The notes beneath the pieces were generated by a model. It saw only the letters and a list, made by a program, of their open reading frames with translations, searched no databases and was not told the DNA's origin. Made by a program: the position numbers and the translations under genes. Positions 1 through 5,652 of a DNA stretch of 5,652 nucleotides are shown here, in pieces. The stretch is from Savagea sp. (lineage in GTDB: Bacteria; Bacillota; Bacilli; Bacillales_A; Planococcaceae). Positions within the stretch are counted from its first letter, which is position 1, and each line of letters starts with the position of its first letter. The stretch is taken from positions 1-5,652 of the forward strand of contig JASKZX010000086.1 in the NCBI GenBank assembly GCA_030147435.1, in the 5' to 3' direction.

Positions 1-66
1 ATTGATCCGATGATCGGGATGGATGGCGTACGACCTGAACAGTTTGAAGTAGATGAGGACAATTGA
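1..66 (+). CDS. recD2: C-terminal end of an upstream gene, probably RecD2-type helicase (partial)
   Basis: The window opens inside a reading frame that gives 21 residues and stops at TGA (64-66). The tail contains DPMIGMDG followed by an acidic end (VDEDN). A DPMIGM-like tail close to the C-terminus is what I recall of Bacilli RecD2 (YrrC), the 5'-3' SF1B DNA helicase involved in recombination and repair. recD2 also lies upstream of alaS in many Bacilli. The identification therefore rests on a short tail and on gene order, not on catalytic motifs, which lie outside the window. The stop codon overlaps the -35 box of the alaS promoter. No terminator for this gene is visible before the T-box terminator, so its transcripts probably run into the alaS leader. 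Confidence 0.6.
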   Translation: MDPMIGMDGVRPEQFEVDEDN

Positions 67-91
67 CAGAATGCCTCGCTTCTCTTATAAT
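63..91 (+). promoter_or_regulatory. Consensus sigma-A promoter of alaS
   Basis: TTGACA (63-68) and TATAAT (86-91) are both perfect consensus hexamers and are separated by exactly 17 bp. Transcription should start near position 98, giving a leader of about 245 nt before alaS. The -35 box contains the TGA stop of the upstream gene. Such a strong core promoter fits a gene controlled mainly after initiation, by the T-box. Confidence 0.9.
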
Positions 92-273
92 TTCTATATT
101 AGTAATAAATGAATAATGTAATCGATGAAAGAACGAGTAAAATAAGAAGAGTTGTTCAGAGAGAAGTAGCGTGGCTGAAACTACTTTCAACTCCTTGTTT
201 GAACGCTATTCTGGAGATTACACGGTGCACACTTCCGTGAAAGTGTCTCGAGGTCTACGAAAGTAGACGAATG

Positions 274-306
274 AGGGTGGTACCACGAATACAAATCTTC
301 GTCCCT
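274..306 (+). promoter_or_regulatory. T-box antiterminator
   Basis: AGGG (274-277) pairs with CCCT (303-306), and ACGAA (285-289) pairs with TTCGT (298-302). This leaves the canonical 7-nt bulge UGGUACC (278-284). UGGU is complementary to the ACCA end of an uncharged tRNA with an A discriminator, as in tRNA-Ala. The structure uses the 5' arm of the terminator, so the two are mutually exclusive. Confidence 0.92.
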
Positions 307-330
307 TTAATTAGGGGTGGAGATTTTTTT
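293..330 (+). terminator. T-box-controlled intrinsic terminator before alaS
   Basis: The arms 293-306 and 313-326 form an uninterrupted 14-bp stem with three G-U pairs and a TTAATT loop. The run of seven T at 324-330 overlaps the end of the 3' arm. It should form when charged tRNA-Ala is abundant and stop transcription about 14 nt before the alaS start codon. Confidence 0.92.
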
Positions 331-343
331 ATGGAGGAAAATC

Positions 344-2977
344 ATGATGAAACAATTAACAGCAGCAGAAATTCGTCAAATGTTTTTAGATTTCTTCAAG
401 TCGAAAGGACACGCAGTAGAGCCGAGTGCACCACTCGTGCCGATCGATGATCCGACATTGCTTTGGATCAATAGTGGAGTTGCGACATTAAAAAAATATT
501 TTGACGGTCGCGTCACACCAGATAACCCACGTATTACGAACGCGCAAAAGTCGATTCGTACGAATGATATTGAAAACGTTGGACGTACAGCGCGTCACCA
601 TACATTTTTTGAAATGCTTGGAAACTTCTCGATTGGAGATTACTTCAAAGAAGAAGCGATCATGTACGCTTGGGAATTTTTAACGAGTGAAAAATGGATG
701 GCGTTTGACCCGGAGAAATTATATATTACCGTTCATCCAGAAGATGAAGATGCATATAATATTTGGATTGAAAAAGTAGGGTTAACACCCGATCGTATCA
801 TCCGTTTAGAAGGGAATTTCTGGGATATCGGTGAAGGTCCAAGTGGTCCAAACTCAGAGATTTTCTATGACCGAGGAGAAGAGTACGGAGCAGATTTCTC
901 TGACCCAGAGCTTTACCCAGGTGGAGAAAATGAACGTTATTTAGAAATTTGGAACCTCGTCTTCTCAGAGTTTAACCATAATCCAGACGGTACATATACA
1001 CCGTTACCGAAACAAAATATCGATACAGGTATGGGATTAGAACGTATTGCATCGGTTGTACAAAATACGAAAACGAACTTCGAAACAGATTTATTTATGC
1101 CGATTATCGAAGAAGTTGAAAAAATGTCAGGCGTAAAATATGGAGCGTCCGAAGAAACGGACACAGCATTTAAAGTTATTGCGGACCACGTACGAACAGT
1201 CGCGTTTGCTATCGGCGATGGCGCATTACCATCGAATGAAGGACGCGGTTACGTATTACGTCGCTTACTCCGTCGTGCGGTACGATTTGCTAAACAAATT
1301 AATTTGCACGATCCATTCATGTACAAACTCGTACCGACAGTCGGACGTATTATGAATGACTTCTATCCAGAAGTAGAAGAAAAAGAAGCGTTTATTCAAA
1401 AAGTGATGAAAAATGAAGAAGAACGTTTCCACGAAACATTACATGACGGTCTTGCATTACTTGAAAAAATGTTACAAGAAGCGAAAGCGACGAAAGAAGC
1501 GACACTCGCTGGGAAAAACGCATTCTTATTATATGATACGTACGGTTTCCCTTACGAGTTAACAGAAGAGTATGCAGAAGAAGAAGGTGTTCGTGTAGAC
1601 CGCGCAGGGTTCGATGAAGAGATGGAAGCACAACGTACGCGCGCACGTGAAGCACGTGAAGAGACAGATTCGATGCACGTCCAATCAGAAGTGTTCAACA
1701 ACTTAACAGAAGAAAGTGAGTTCGTCGGCTACGACACGTTTACTTTAGAGACTGAAATTGTTGCGATGATTCGCGATGGTGAACGTGTAGAGAAAGTTGC
1801 AGCAGGTGATGAAGTTCAATTACTTCTTGCACGAACTCCGTTTTATGCAGAAAGCGGTGGACAAATTGCCGATAACGGAACGATTACATCAGCTGAAGGA
1901 AAAGCAGTGATGAAAGACGTTCAAAAAGCACCACACGGGCAACATTTGCACCGTTTAACAGTAGAAGAAGGAACACTTTCTGTCGGTGAAACAGTAACTG
2001 CACAAGTTGATGAAGTTGCTCGATTAGCAACCGTGAAAAACCATACAGCGACGCACTTACTTCACCAAGCGTTAAAAGACGTATTAGGAGAACATGTTAA
2101 CCAAGCCGGCTCATATGTTGGTCCGGATCGTTTACGTTTTGACTTCTCTCACTTCGGTCAAGTGACAGAAGAAGAGTTAGAACGTGTTGAACAAATCGTC
2201 AATGAACAAATTTGGAACAACACAGTCGTTCGTACAGGACATTATTCATTAGATGAAGCGAAAGAAATGGGTGCGATGGCACTTTTCGGTGAAAAATATG
2301 GAGATGTCGTACGTGTCGTGACAGTTGGTGATTATTCAATGGAACTTTGCGGCGGATGCCACGTCAATAATACTGCCGAGATCGGTTTATTCATTATCGA
2401 ATCAGAAAGTGGTATCGGCGCAGGAACGCGTCGTATCGAAGCGGTGACAGGTAAAGCAGCATTTGAATGGTTAAAAGAAAAGCAATCGACATTGCTTCAA
2501 ATTGCTGACGTATTAAAAGCAAAACCTGCAAACGTTGTGAAAAAAGCAGAAGATACGATGACACGTGTGAAAGATCTCGAAAAAGAAAATGAATCACTCA
2601 TTGCAAAGTTAGGTAATGCACAATTAGATGAACTTTGGAATCAAGCGCAAGAAATCGATGGTGTGACTGTACTTGCTGCGAAAGTAGAAGCGAAAAATAA
2701 TGGCGCACTTCGAGGAATGATCGATGAAGCGAAACAGAAATTCCCGAAACTCGTCGTCGTTTTCGGAGCAACAGATGGCAAAAAAGTAATGCTTGCAGCA
2801 GGTGTATCAAAAGAGTTAACAGATACATTTAAAGCAGGAGACGTACTCAACCATGTCGCAACACAATGTGACGGCCGTGGTGGAGGGCGTCCTGAAATGG
2901 CGATGGGTGGAGCAAAAGATCCATCGAAGCTTGACGAAGCACTCGATAGTGTTTATGAATATATCAAATCTGTTTAA
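344..2977 (+). CDS. alaS: Alanine-tRNA ligase (AlaRS)
   Basis: This cytoplasmic class IIc synthetase charges tRNA-Ala with alanine and edits Ser and Gly mischarging. It is 877 aa, the usual length for Bacilli. The catalytic domain (about 1-250) holds the motif 2 region [14 protein letters not shown] (from about residue 83) and motif 3 GMGLER (229-234). A helical tRNA-recognition domain follows. The editing domain carries HTATHLLH (His567, His571) and CGGCH (Cys669, His673), the four zinc-binding positions. The C-terminal part has a charged coiled coil (about 727-760) and the glycine-rich GGGRPEMA (from 846). GGAGG (333-337) lies 6 nt before ATG 344 and 9 nt before a second ATG at 347. Homologues begin MKxLT, so 347 is equally possible. 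An upstream in-frame GTG (317) lies in the terminator arm and is not credible. Regulation is by the T-box leader. Confidence 0.98.
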   Translation: MMKQLTAAEIRQMFLDFFKSKGHAVEPSAPLVPIDDPTLLWINSGVATLKKYFDGRVTPDNPRITNAQKSIRTNDIENVGRTARHHTFFEMLGNFSIGDYFKEEAIMYAWEFLTSEKWMAFDPEKLYITVHPEDEDAYNIWIEKVGLTPDRIIRLEGNFWDIGEGPSGPNSEIFYDRGEEYGADFSDPELYPGGENERYLEIWNLVFSEFNHNPDGTYTPLPKQNIDTGMGLERIASVVQNTKTNFETDLFMPIIEEVEKMSGVKYGASEETDTAFKVIADHVRTVAFAIGDGALPSNEGRGYVLRRLLRRAVRFAKQINLHDPFMYKLVPTVGRIMNDFYPEVEEKEAFIQKVMKNEEERFHETLHDGLALLEKMLQEAKATKEATLAGKNAFLLYDTYGFPYELTEEYAEEEGVRVDRAGFDEEMEAQRTRAREAREETDSMHVQSEVFNNLTEESEFVGYDTFTLETEIVAMIRDGERVEKVAAGDEVQLLLARTPFYAESGGQIADNGTITSAEGKAVMKDVQKAPHGQHLHRLTVEEGTLSVGETVTAQVDEVARLATVKNHTATHLLHQALKDVLGEHVNQAGSYVGPDRLRFDFSHFGQVTEEELERVEQIVNEQIWNNTVVRTGHYSLDEAKEMGAMALFGEKYGDVVRVVTVGDYSMELCGGCHVNNTAEIGLFIIESESGIGAGTRRIEAVTGKAAFEWLKEKQSTLLQIADVLKAKPANVVKKAEDTMTRVKDLEKENESLIAKLGNAQLDELWNQAQEIDGVTVLAAKVEAKNNGALRGMIDEAKQKFPKLVVVFGATDGKKVMLAAGVSKELTDTFKAGDVLNHVATQCDGRGGGRPEMAMGGAKDPSKLDEALDSVYEYIKSV

Positions 2978-3001
2978 TCCGATAGTCAAATCGGGTATAC
3001 T
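2973..3001 (+). promoter_or_regulatory. Possible weak promoter for ireB-ruvX-yrzB
   Basis: TATACT (2996-3001) matches the -10 consensus at five of six positions. A poor -35 (TTTAAT, 2973-2978, three of six matches) sits 17 bp upstream and overlaps the alaS stop codon. There is no extended TG motif. A start near 3008 would place the strong hairpin at 3018-3044 almost at the 5' end of the transcript. The alternative is simple read-through from alaS, since no convincing terminator follows alaS. Confidence 0.35.
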
Positions 3002-3017
3002 AAAACATATGACTGAT

Positions 3018-3044
3018 TGTGGCTTTCGTTTCTCGAGAGCCACA
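3018..3044 (+). other. Strong hairpin in the ireB leader
   Basis: TGTGGCTTTCG (3018-3028) pairs with CGAGAGCCACA (3034-3044): 11 continuous base pairs, one of them G-T, around a 5-nt TTTCT loop. No T run follows (the next bases are TGAAGAATATG), so it is not an ordinary intrinsic terminator. It lies in the 119-bp gap between alaS and ireB, 52 bp before the ireB start. It could protect a 5' end, mark an mRNA processing site between alaS and ireB, or bind a regulator. The sequence does not decide between these. Confidence 0.7.
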
Positions 3045-3096
3045 TGAAGAATATGAATCCGATCGATGGAAGAAACCAGAAAGCGGGGTGTCGAGT

Positions 3097-3363
3097 ATGG
3101 ATTCCTACGACAAAACAATGAAGTTTAATTTTCCAGAAGATGTACAAGAAAATGAAGTCGAAGAAGTCATGCTGCACGTATACAAATCATTAAACGAGAA
3201 AGGTTATAACCCGATCAACCAGATTGTCGGTTATTTACTTTCAGGTGACCCAGCATATATTCCGCGTCATGAAGATGCGCGAAATTTAATTCGATCATTG
3301 GAACGCGATGAAATTATCGAAGAACTTGTAAAATTTTATATTCGCGAACATGGAGGCCAATAA
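3097..3363 (+). CDS. ireB: IreB/ReoM family regulatory phosphoprotein (YrzL, UPF0297)
   Basis: This is a small cytoplasmic regulator of 88 aa, the same length as I recall for B. subtilis YrzL. The central block [19 protein letters not shown] (about 36-54), then IPRH and ARNLIR, is the family signature. In Enterococcus IreB and Listeria ReoM, a PASTA-type Ser/Thr kinase phosphorylates N-terminal threonine. ReoM controls ClpCP-dependent turnover of MurA and so peptidoglycan precursor supply. Here the N-terminus reads [10 protein letters not shown], so Thr7 is kept and position 4 is Tyr, not the Thr4 of E. faecalis. Arg57 and Arg62 are present. The start at 3097 gives the family length and follows a GGGGTG ribosome site (3085-3090). 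GTG codons upstream (3019, 3088) are open in frame but would add non-family residues, and 3019 lies inside the hairpin. The ruvX ribosome site sits in its last codons. Confidence 0.93.
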   Translation: MDSYDKTMKFNFPEDVQENEVEEVMLHVYKSLNEKGYNPINQIVGYLLSGDPAYIPRHEDARNLIRSLERDEIIEELVKFYIREHGGQ

Positions 3364-3364
3364 G

Positions 3365-3781
3365 TTGAGAACGATGGGACTTGATGTCGGTACGAAGACA
3401 GTCGGTATTGCTGTGAGTGATCCATTCGGTTGGACTGCTCAAGGAGTCGAAACGATTCCAGTCAATACAGAAGAAGAAGAGTACGGGCTTGAACGATTAG
3501 ATGAGCTCGTACGCCAATACGAAGTGACACGTTTCGTCGTTGGCTATCCTAAAAATATGAACAATACGGTCGGTCCGCGTGGAGAAGCGAGCGAAGCGTA
3601 TGCAGAATTGTTAAAAAAACGTTACGGTCACCCTGTTGAATTATGGGATGAGCGTTTATCAACAGTAGCTGCTGAAAGAACGCTTCTTGAAGCGGATATG
3701 AGCCGAAAAAAACGTGCCAAAGTAATTGATAAGATGGCTGCTGTAATGATTTTACAAGGCTATTTAGATTCAAAAAGTTAA
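3365..3781 (+). CDS. ruvX: RuvX/YqgF family putative pre-16S rRNA nuclease / Holliday junction resolvase
   Basis: This RNase H-fold nuclease family is conserved across bacteria. YqgF of E. coli is tied to 16S rRNA 5'-end maturation, and a mycobacterial member resolves Holliday junctions. The B. subtilis orthologue is YrrK. Visible motifs are GLDVGTKT (5-12, Asp7), [15 protein letters not shown] (60-74), WDERLST (94-100, Asp95 and Glu96) and [15 protein letters not shown] (121-135, Asp122), which cover the expected acidic active-site residues. I chose the TTG at 3365. GGAGG (3352-3356) lies 8 nt before it, and the product begins MRTMGLDVG, which aligns with the MRILGLDLG start and 138-aa length of YrrK. 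An in-frame ATG at 3350 overlaps this ribosome site and would add five unsupported residues. The gene starts 1 nt after the ireB stop, so the two are probably translationally coupled. Confidence 0.93.
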   Translation: MRTMGLDVGTKTVGIAVSDPFGWTAQGVETIPVNTEEEEYGLERLDELVRQYEVTRFVVGYPKNMNNTVGPRGEASEAYAELLKKRYGHPVELWDERLSTVAAERTLLEADMSRKKRAKVIDKMAAVMILQGYLDSKS

Positions 3782-3792
3782 GAGGTGAAACA

Positions 3793-4110
3793 ATGGCTTT
3801 AAATCACGGAGATGAAACATTAACAATTATTGATGAAAATGGGAATGAAGTAGAATGCCAAGTTATTCTAACTTTTGACTCACCACAACCAGAAAAATAT
3901 CCACGTTCTTACGTCGTTTTCCATGAGATGGACGCAGCGGATGAAGACGGAATTGTTGAAATCCAGGCGCTTGCATTTAAAGAAAATGCAGATGGCGATG
4001 GAGGAGCTTTACTTCCGATTGAAACGGAAGAAGAGTGGGATATGGTTGAAGAAGTAATCGGTGCTTTCGTCGAAGAAGACGAACATACTGAACTTCACGT
4101 AGAAGAATAA
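3793..4110 (+). CDS. yrzB: DUF1292 family protein (YrzB, UPF0473), function unknown
   Basis: This small, very acidic cytoplasmic protein of 105 aa is a little longer than B. subtilis YrzB (about 93 aa). The N-terminal part TLTIIDENGNEVECQVILTF (10-29) and the block LLPIETEEEWDMVEEV (73-88) are the recognisable family features. The tail is rich in Glu and Asp. No enzymatic motif, signal peptide or membrane segment is visible, and no biochemical function is established to my knowledge. GAGGTG (3782-3787) lies 5 nt before the ATG, and the gene begins 11 nt after the ruvX stop. It is therefore the third member of a compact ireB-ruvX-yrzB unit, an arrangement kept across many Bacilli. A terminator-like hairpin follows it. 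Confidence 0.92.
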   Translation: MALNHGDETLTIIDENGNEVECQVILTFDSPQPEKYPRSYVVFHEMDAADEDGIVEIQALAFKENADGDGGALLPIETEEEWDMVEEVIGAFVEEDEHTELHVEE

Positions 4111-4118
4111 TAGTTGAG

Positions 4119-4150
4119 GGAGCGGAGCGGACAATATCCGTTCCGTTTTC
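4119..4150 (+). terminator. Terminator-like hairpin between yrzB and mltG
   Basis: CGGAGCGGA (4123-4131) pairs with TCCGTTCCG (4137-4145): nine pairs including one G-T, around a CAATA loop. The T run at 4146-4149 follows directly and can extend the stem with weak pairs back to 4119. The T tract is only four bases, so termination is probably partial. The mltG ribosome site begins five bases later. Confidence 0.65.
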
Positions 4151-4168
4151 ATGTAAAGGAGGCATTCG

Positions 4169-5326
4169 ATGCAACAGCCTACCCGTTTTGAACAGCGGCA
4201 AGAAGAAGCGAAGATTATTCGTAAAATCGTTTCGCGTATTACAGCAATAGTAATTGGACTCATTTTACTTGCAGGAATCATCGGATTTTTCTATGTCAAT
4301 AGCGCATTAAAACCTGTCGATAAAAAAGACGAGACGCTAATTACTGTAGATATTCCAATCGGTTCAGGAATTAATACGATTGCAGATATATTAGAAGATA
4401 AAGGATTAATTAAAAGTGCTCAAATCTTTAAATATTATGCGAAGTTTAATAATGAGTCAGATTTTCAAGCAGGTAGTTACGAATTAACGAAAGCGATGAC
4501 ACCTGATGAATTAATTAAAAGTTTAAAGTCTGGAAAAGTGTATCGTACACCAGAGTTAACATTGACAATCCCTGAAGGATTAACCGTTGAACAAGTTGCA
4601 GAACTAGTAGCAGATAAAACATCAATTACGAAGCGAGAGTTTTTAGAATATGTGAATGATCCAAAAACGATTGATCATTTCATAAAAAAATATCCGCGAA
4701 TCGTTACAGATGATGTGAAAGCAAAAGATATTAAAGTGCCACTTGAAGGATATTTATATCCAGCAACGTACCCGTTTTATGAGAAAGATCCAAGTGTTGA
4801 AAAAATTGTCGATGCAATGATTGAAGGAACGGCCATCAATATTACACCGCTTTTAGAAGATTTAGAAGCGCAAGGCAAAAGTGTACATTGGTTATTGACA
4901 TTTGCTTCATTATTAGAGCGTGAAGCGACTGCTTCGATTGACCGCTCGACGATTGCAAGCGTCTTTTACAATCGGATCGATCAAGGTATGCCTCTTCAAA
5001 CAGACCCGACCGTTTTATATGCACTCGGCAAACATAAACATCGTGTGTTATATAAAGATTTAGAAATTGATGATCCGTATAACACATATAAATATAAAGG
5101 GTTACCTCCTGGTCCTATTGCAGGGGCAGGGATGTCTTCAATTGAAGCGACGATGAATCCAGCAGATACAGATTACATTTATTTCTTAGCTGATGAGCAT
5201 GGAAATAACTACTTTACAGATTCATACGAAGAGCATTTGAAAAACCGAGATAAATATATTACGCCACAATTTGAAGAAGAAGATAAAAAAGCAAAAGAAA
5301 GTAAAGGTGACGACAAAGATGAATGA
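4169..5326 (+). CDS. mltG: Endolytic murein transglycosylase MltG (YrrL, YceG-like)
   Basis: This membrane-anchored enzyme cleaves nascent glycan strands internally and is thought to end glycan polymerisation during peptidoglycan growth. It is 385 aa. Residues 1-20 are a charged cytoplasmic tail (FEQRQEEAKIIRK), and about 22-44 form one transmembrane helix (AIVIGLILLAGIIGFFYV). The extracellular part has a LysM-like segment (about 58-125) and then the YceG catalytic domain. The domain shows PLEGYLYPATY (191-201), FASLLEREA (245-253) with Glu250 at the position of the proposed catalytic Glu of E. coli MltG, FYNRI (266-270), LQTDPTVLYALG (276-287), YNTY (304-307) and GLPPGPIA (311-318). The C-terminus is a low-complexity acidic/lysine tail (about 368-385). 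AAAGGAGG (4155-4162) lies 6 nt before the ATG. It overlaps trmR by 8 bp. Its pairing with ireB fits a shared cell-wall role. Confidence 0.96.
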   Translation: MQQPTRFEQRQEEAKIIRKIVSRITAIVIGLILLAGIIGFFYVNSALKPVDKKDETLITVDIPIGSGINTIADILEDKGLIKSAQIFKYYAKFNNESDFQAGSYELTKAMTPDELIKSLKSGKVYRTPELTLTIPEGLTVEQVAELVADKTSITKREFLEYVNDPKTIDHFIKKYPRIVTDDVKAKDIKVPLEGYLYPATYPFYEKDPSVEKIVDAMIEGTAINITPLLEDLEAQGKSVHWLLTFASLLEREATASIDRSTIASVFYNRIDQGMPLQTDPTVLYALGKHKHRVLYKDLEIDDPYNTYKYKGLPPGPIAGAGMSSIEATMNPADTDYIYFLADEHGNNYFTDSYEEHLKNRDKYITPQFEEEDKKAKESKGDDKDE

Positions 5327-5652
5327 TGTCGTTCATTACTTAGAAGAGCTTCGAGGAAGTCGTCCATCACTGATTCGAGAGATGGAAGAAGAAGCAAAAC
5401 GAGACCATGTGCCGATTATGGATGCACTCGGTTTTGAAACGTATCGGGCGCTTTTACAATTACAACGTCCAAAATGTTTATTAGAAATCGGTACAGCGAT
5501 CGGTTATTCGGCGATTCGAATGGCCTCTGCCGTTCCGTCGTTAGAAATCGTATCGATCGAACGAAATGAGCATCGCTATGAACGTGCGACGCATTATGTT
5601 GAGCGGAGCGAATGTAAAGATCGTATTACATTAATTCATGCCGATGCTTTGT
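5319..5652 (+). CDS. trmR: tRNA 5-hydroxyuridine methyltransferase TrmR (YrrM), 5' part
   Basis: This is the first 111 codons of a class I SAM-dependent O-methyltransferase, cut by the window edge (a full-length member is a little over 200 aa). Motif I is LLEIGTAIGYSAIRMA (54-69), the SAM-binding glycine-rich loop. IVSIERNEHRYERA (77-90) is the next strand, with Glu81 in place to bind the SAM ribose. HADAL (107-111) is the third motif. In B. subtilis, YrrM (TrmR) converts 5-hydroxyuridine to 5-methoxyuridine at the wobble position of several tRNAs. The assignment rests on the fold motifs plus position just after mltG, since related O-methyltransferases share the motifs. The ATG at 5319 overlaps the mltG end by 8 bp and is preceded by AAAGGTG (5303-5309). 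Two ATGs at 5323 and 5326 are in another frame. Expected downstream neighbours are the U32-family trhP genes (yrrN, yrrO). Confidence 0.85.
   Translation, partial: MNDVVHYLEELRGSRPSLIREMEEEAKRDHVPIMDALGFETYRALLQLQRPKCLLEIGTAIGYSAIRMASAVPSLEIVSIERNEHRYERATHYVERSECKDRITLIHADAL

Larger units (their letters stand above)
117..330 (+). promoter_or_regulatory. Alanine-specific T-box riboswitch (alaS leader)
   Basis: This 5' leader senses uncharged tRNA-Ala and permits read-through into alaS. Stem I can be traced by pairing. The base helix is 117-123/216-222, followed by a kink-turn-like GATGA/GGA region and a short helix 130-133/209-212. The specifier loop has AGTA at 136-139 opposite GAACGCTA at 201-208, and the Ala codon GCT at 205-207 is the likely specifier. 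Above it are helices 140-146/194-200 and 149-154/188-193, an AGAGAG bulge (158-163) and a distal hairpin 164-169/181-186. An H-type pseudoknot follows (CACGG 221-225 with CCGTG 235-239, ACACTT 229-234 with AAGTGT 241-246), matching Stem II A/B, although 221-222 are shared with the Stem I base. Stem III is GTCTAC/GTAGAC with a GAAA loop (253-268). The T-box sequence is at 274-287. The pairings are seen directly. The alanine assignment follows from GCT, UGGU and the downstream gene. Confidence 0.95.

Noticed and set aside
109..240. A 43-codon ATG frame running through the T-box leader, with the GCT specifier in frame as a codon
   Set aside because: No ribosome binding site precedes the ATG, which would lie only about 11 nt from the predicted transcript start. 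The same bases are fully explained by T-box helices. Any leader-peptide role is unsupported.
317..343. GTG start at 317 extending alaS by nine residues (MEIFLWRKI)
   Set aside because: It lies inside the 3' arm of the T-box terminator and upstream of the GGAGG at 333-337. The added residues do not belong to the AlaRS N-terminus.
2976..2997. Small hairpin after alaS (CCGAT...ATCGG) as an alaS terminator
   Set aside because: Only about five to seven weak pairs and no T run follow, so it is not a credible intrinsic terminator.
3019..3096. GTG start at 3019 extending ireB by 26 residues
   Set aside because: The start codon is buried in the 11-bp hairpin, has no ribosome site, and the family begins at the [10 protein letters not shown] segment with a total of 88 aa.
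2394..3177. Several overlapping minus-strand open frames over the end of alaS and the ireB leader
   Set aside because: They mirror the codon pattern of alaS and ireB, show no recognisable domains, and lack good ribosome sites. The plus-strand genes explain this DNA.
3977..4281. Minus-strand open frames across the end of yrzB and the start of mltG
   Set aside because: They are reverse shadows of acidic coding sequence and of the membrane-segment codons of mltG. No supporting start signals are visible.
5601..5610. The 10-mer GAGCGGAGCG in trmR repeats a piece of the yrzB-mltG hairpin
   Set aside because: It is a single short match inside ordinary coding sequence (codons for Val-Glu-Arg-Ser-Glu) without the pairing partner. 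Chance is the simplest explanation.

Overview
The window is a housekeeping stretch of a Bacilli-type Firmicute (Bacillales-like) chromosome. Four things point there: an alanine T-box leader, strong GGAGG-type ribosome binding sites, a low-to-moderate GC content (near 40% by eye), and the order recD2 (tail) - alaS - ireB/reoM (yrzL) - ruvX (yrrK) - yrzB - mltG (yrrL) - trmR (yrrM), which matches the yrr region of Bacillus subtilis and relatives. The genus cannot be fixed from the sequence. All genes lie on the + strand, and I see no mobile element, CRISPR array, rRNA or tRNA gene, or sign of recent transfer.

Layout. Positions 1-66 hold the last 21 codons and stop of an upstream gene, probably recD2. 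Its stop codon lies inside the -35 box of a perfect consensus sigma-A promoter (TTGACA, 17 bp, TATAAT). That promoter drives a leader of about 245 nt. The leader folds almost completely by eye into an alanine T-box riboswitch: Stem I with a GCU specifier, a Stem II A/B pseudoknot, a GAAA-capped Stem III, and competing antiterminator and terminator. alaS follows. A 119-bp gap after alaS carries a possible weak promoter and a strong 11-bp hairpin. Then come three tightly packed genes, ireB, ruvX and yrzB. A terminator-like hairpin separates yrzB from mltG, and mltG overlaps trmR by 8 bp. trmR runs off the right edge.

How the genes fit together. Two themes run side by side. One is translation and RNA: AlaRS controlled by uncharged tRNA-Ala, RuvX/YqgF (16S rRNA maturation or junction nuclease), and TrmR (wobble uridine methylation, which in B. 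subtilis acts on tRNAs including tRNA-Ala). The other is the cell envelope: the IreB/ReoM kinase-target protein that tunes peptidoglycan precursor synthesis, and the endolytic transglycosylase MltG.

I do not find an undescribed system here. The observations most worth a second look are the hairpin in the ireB leader, the terminator-like hairpin before mltG with no obvious promoter after it, the alaS promoter embedded in the upstream stop codon, and several start codons where the longest open frame is misleading (alaS, ireB, ruvX).
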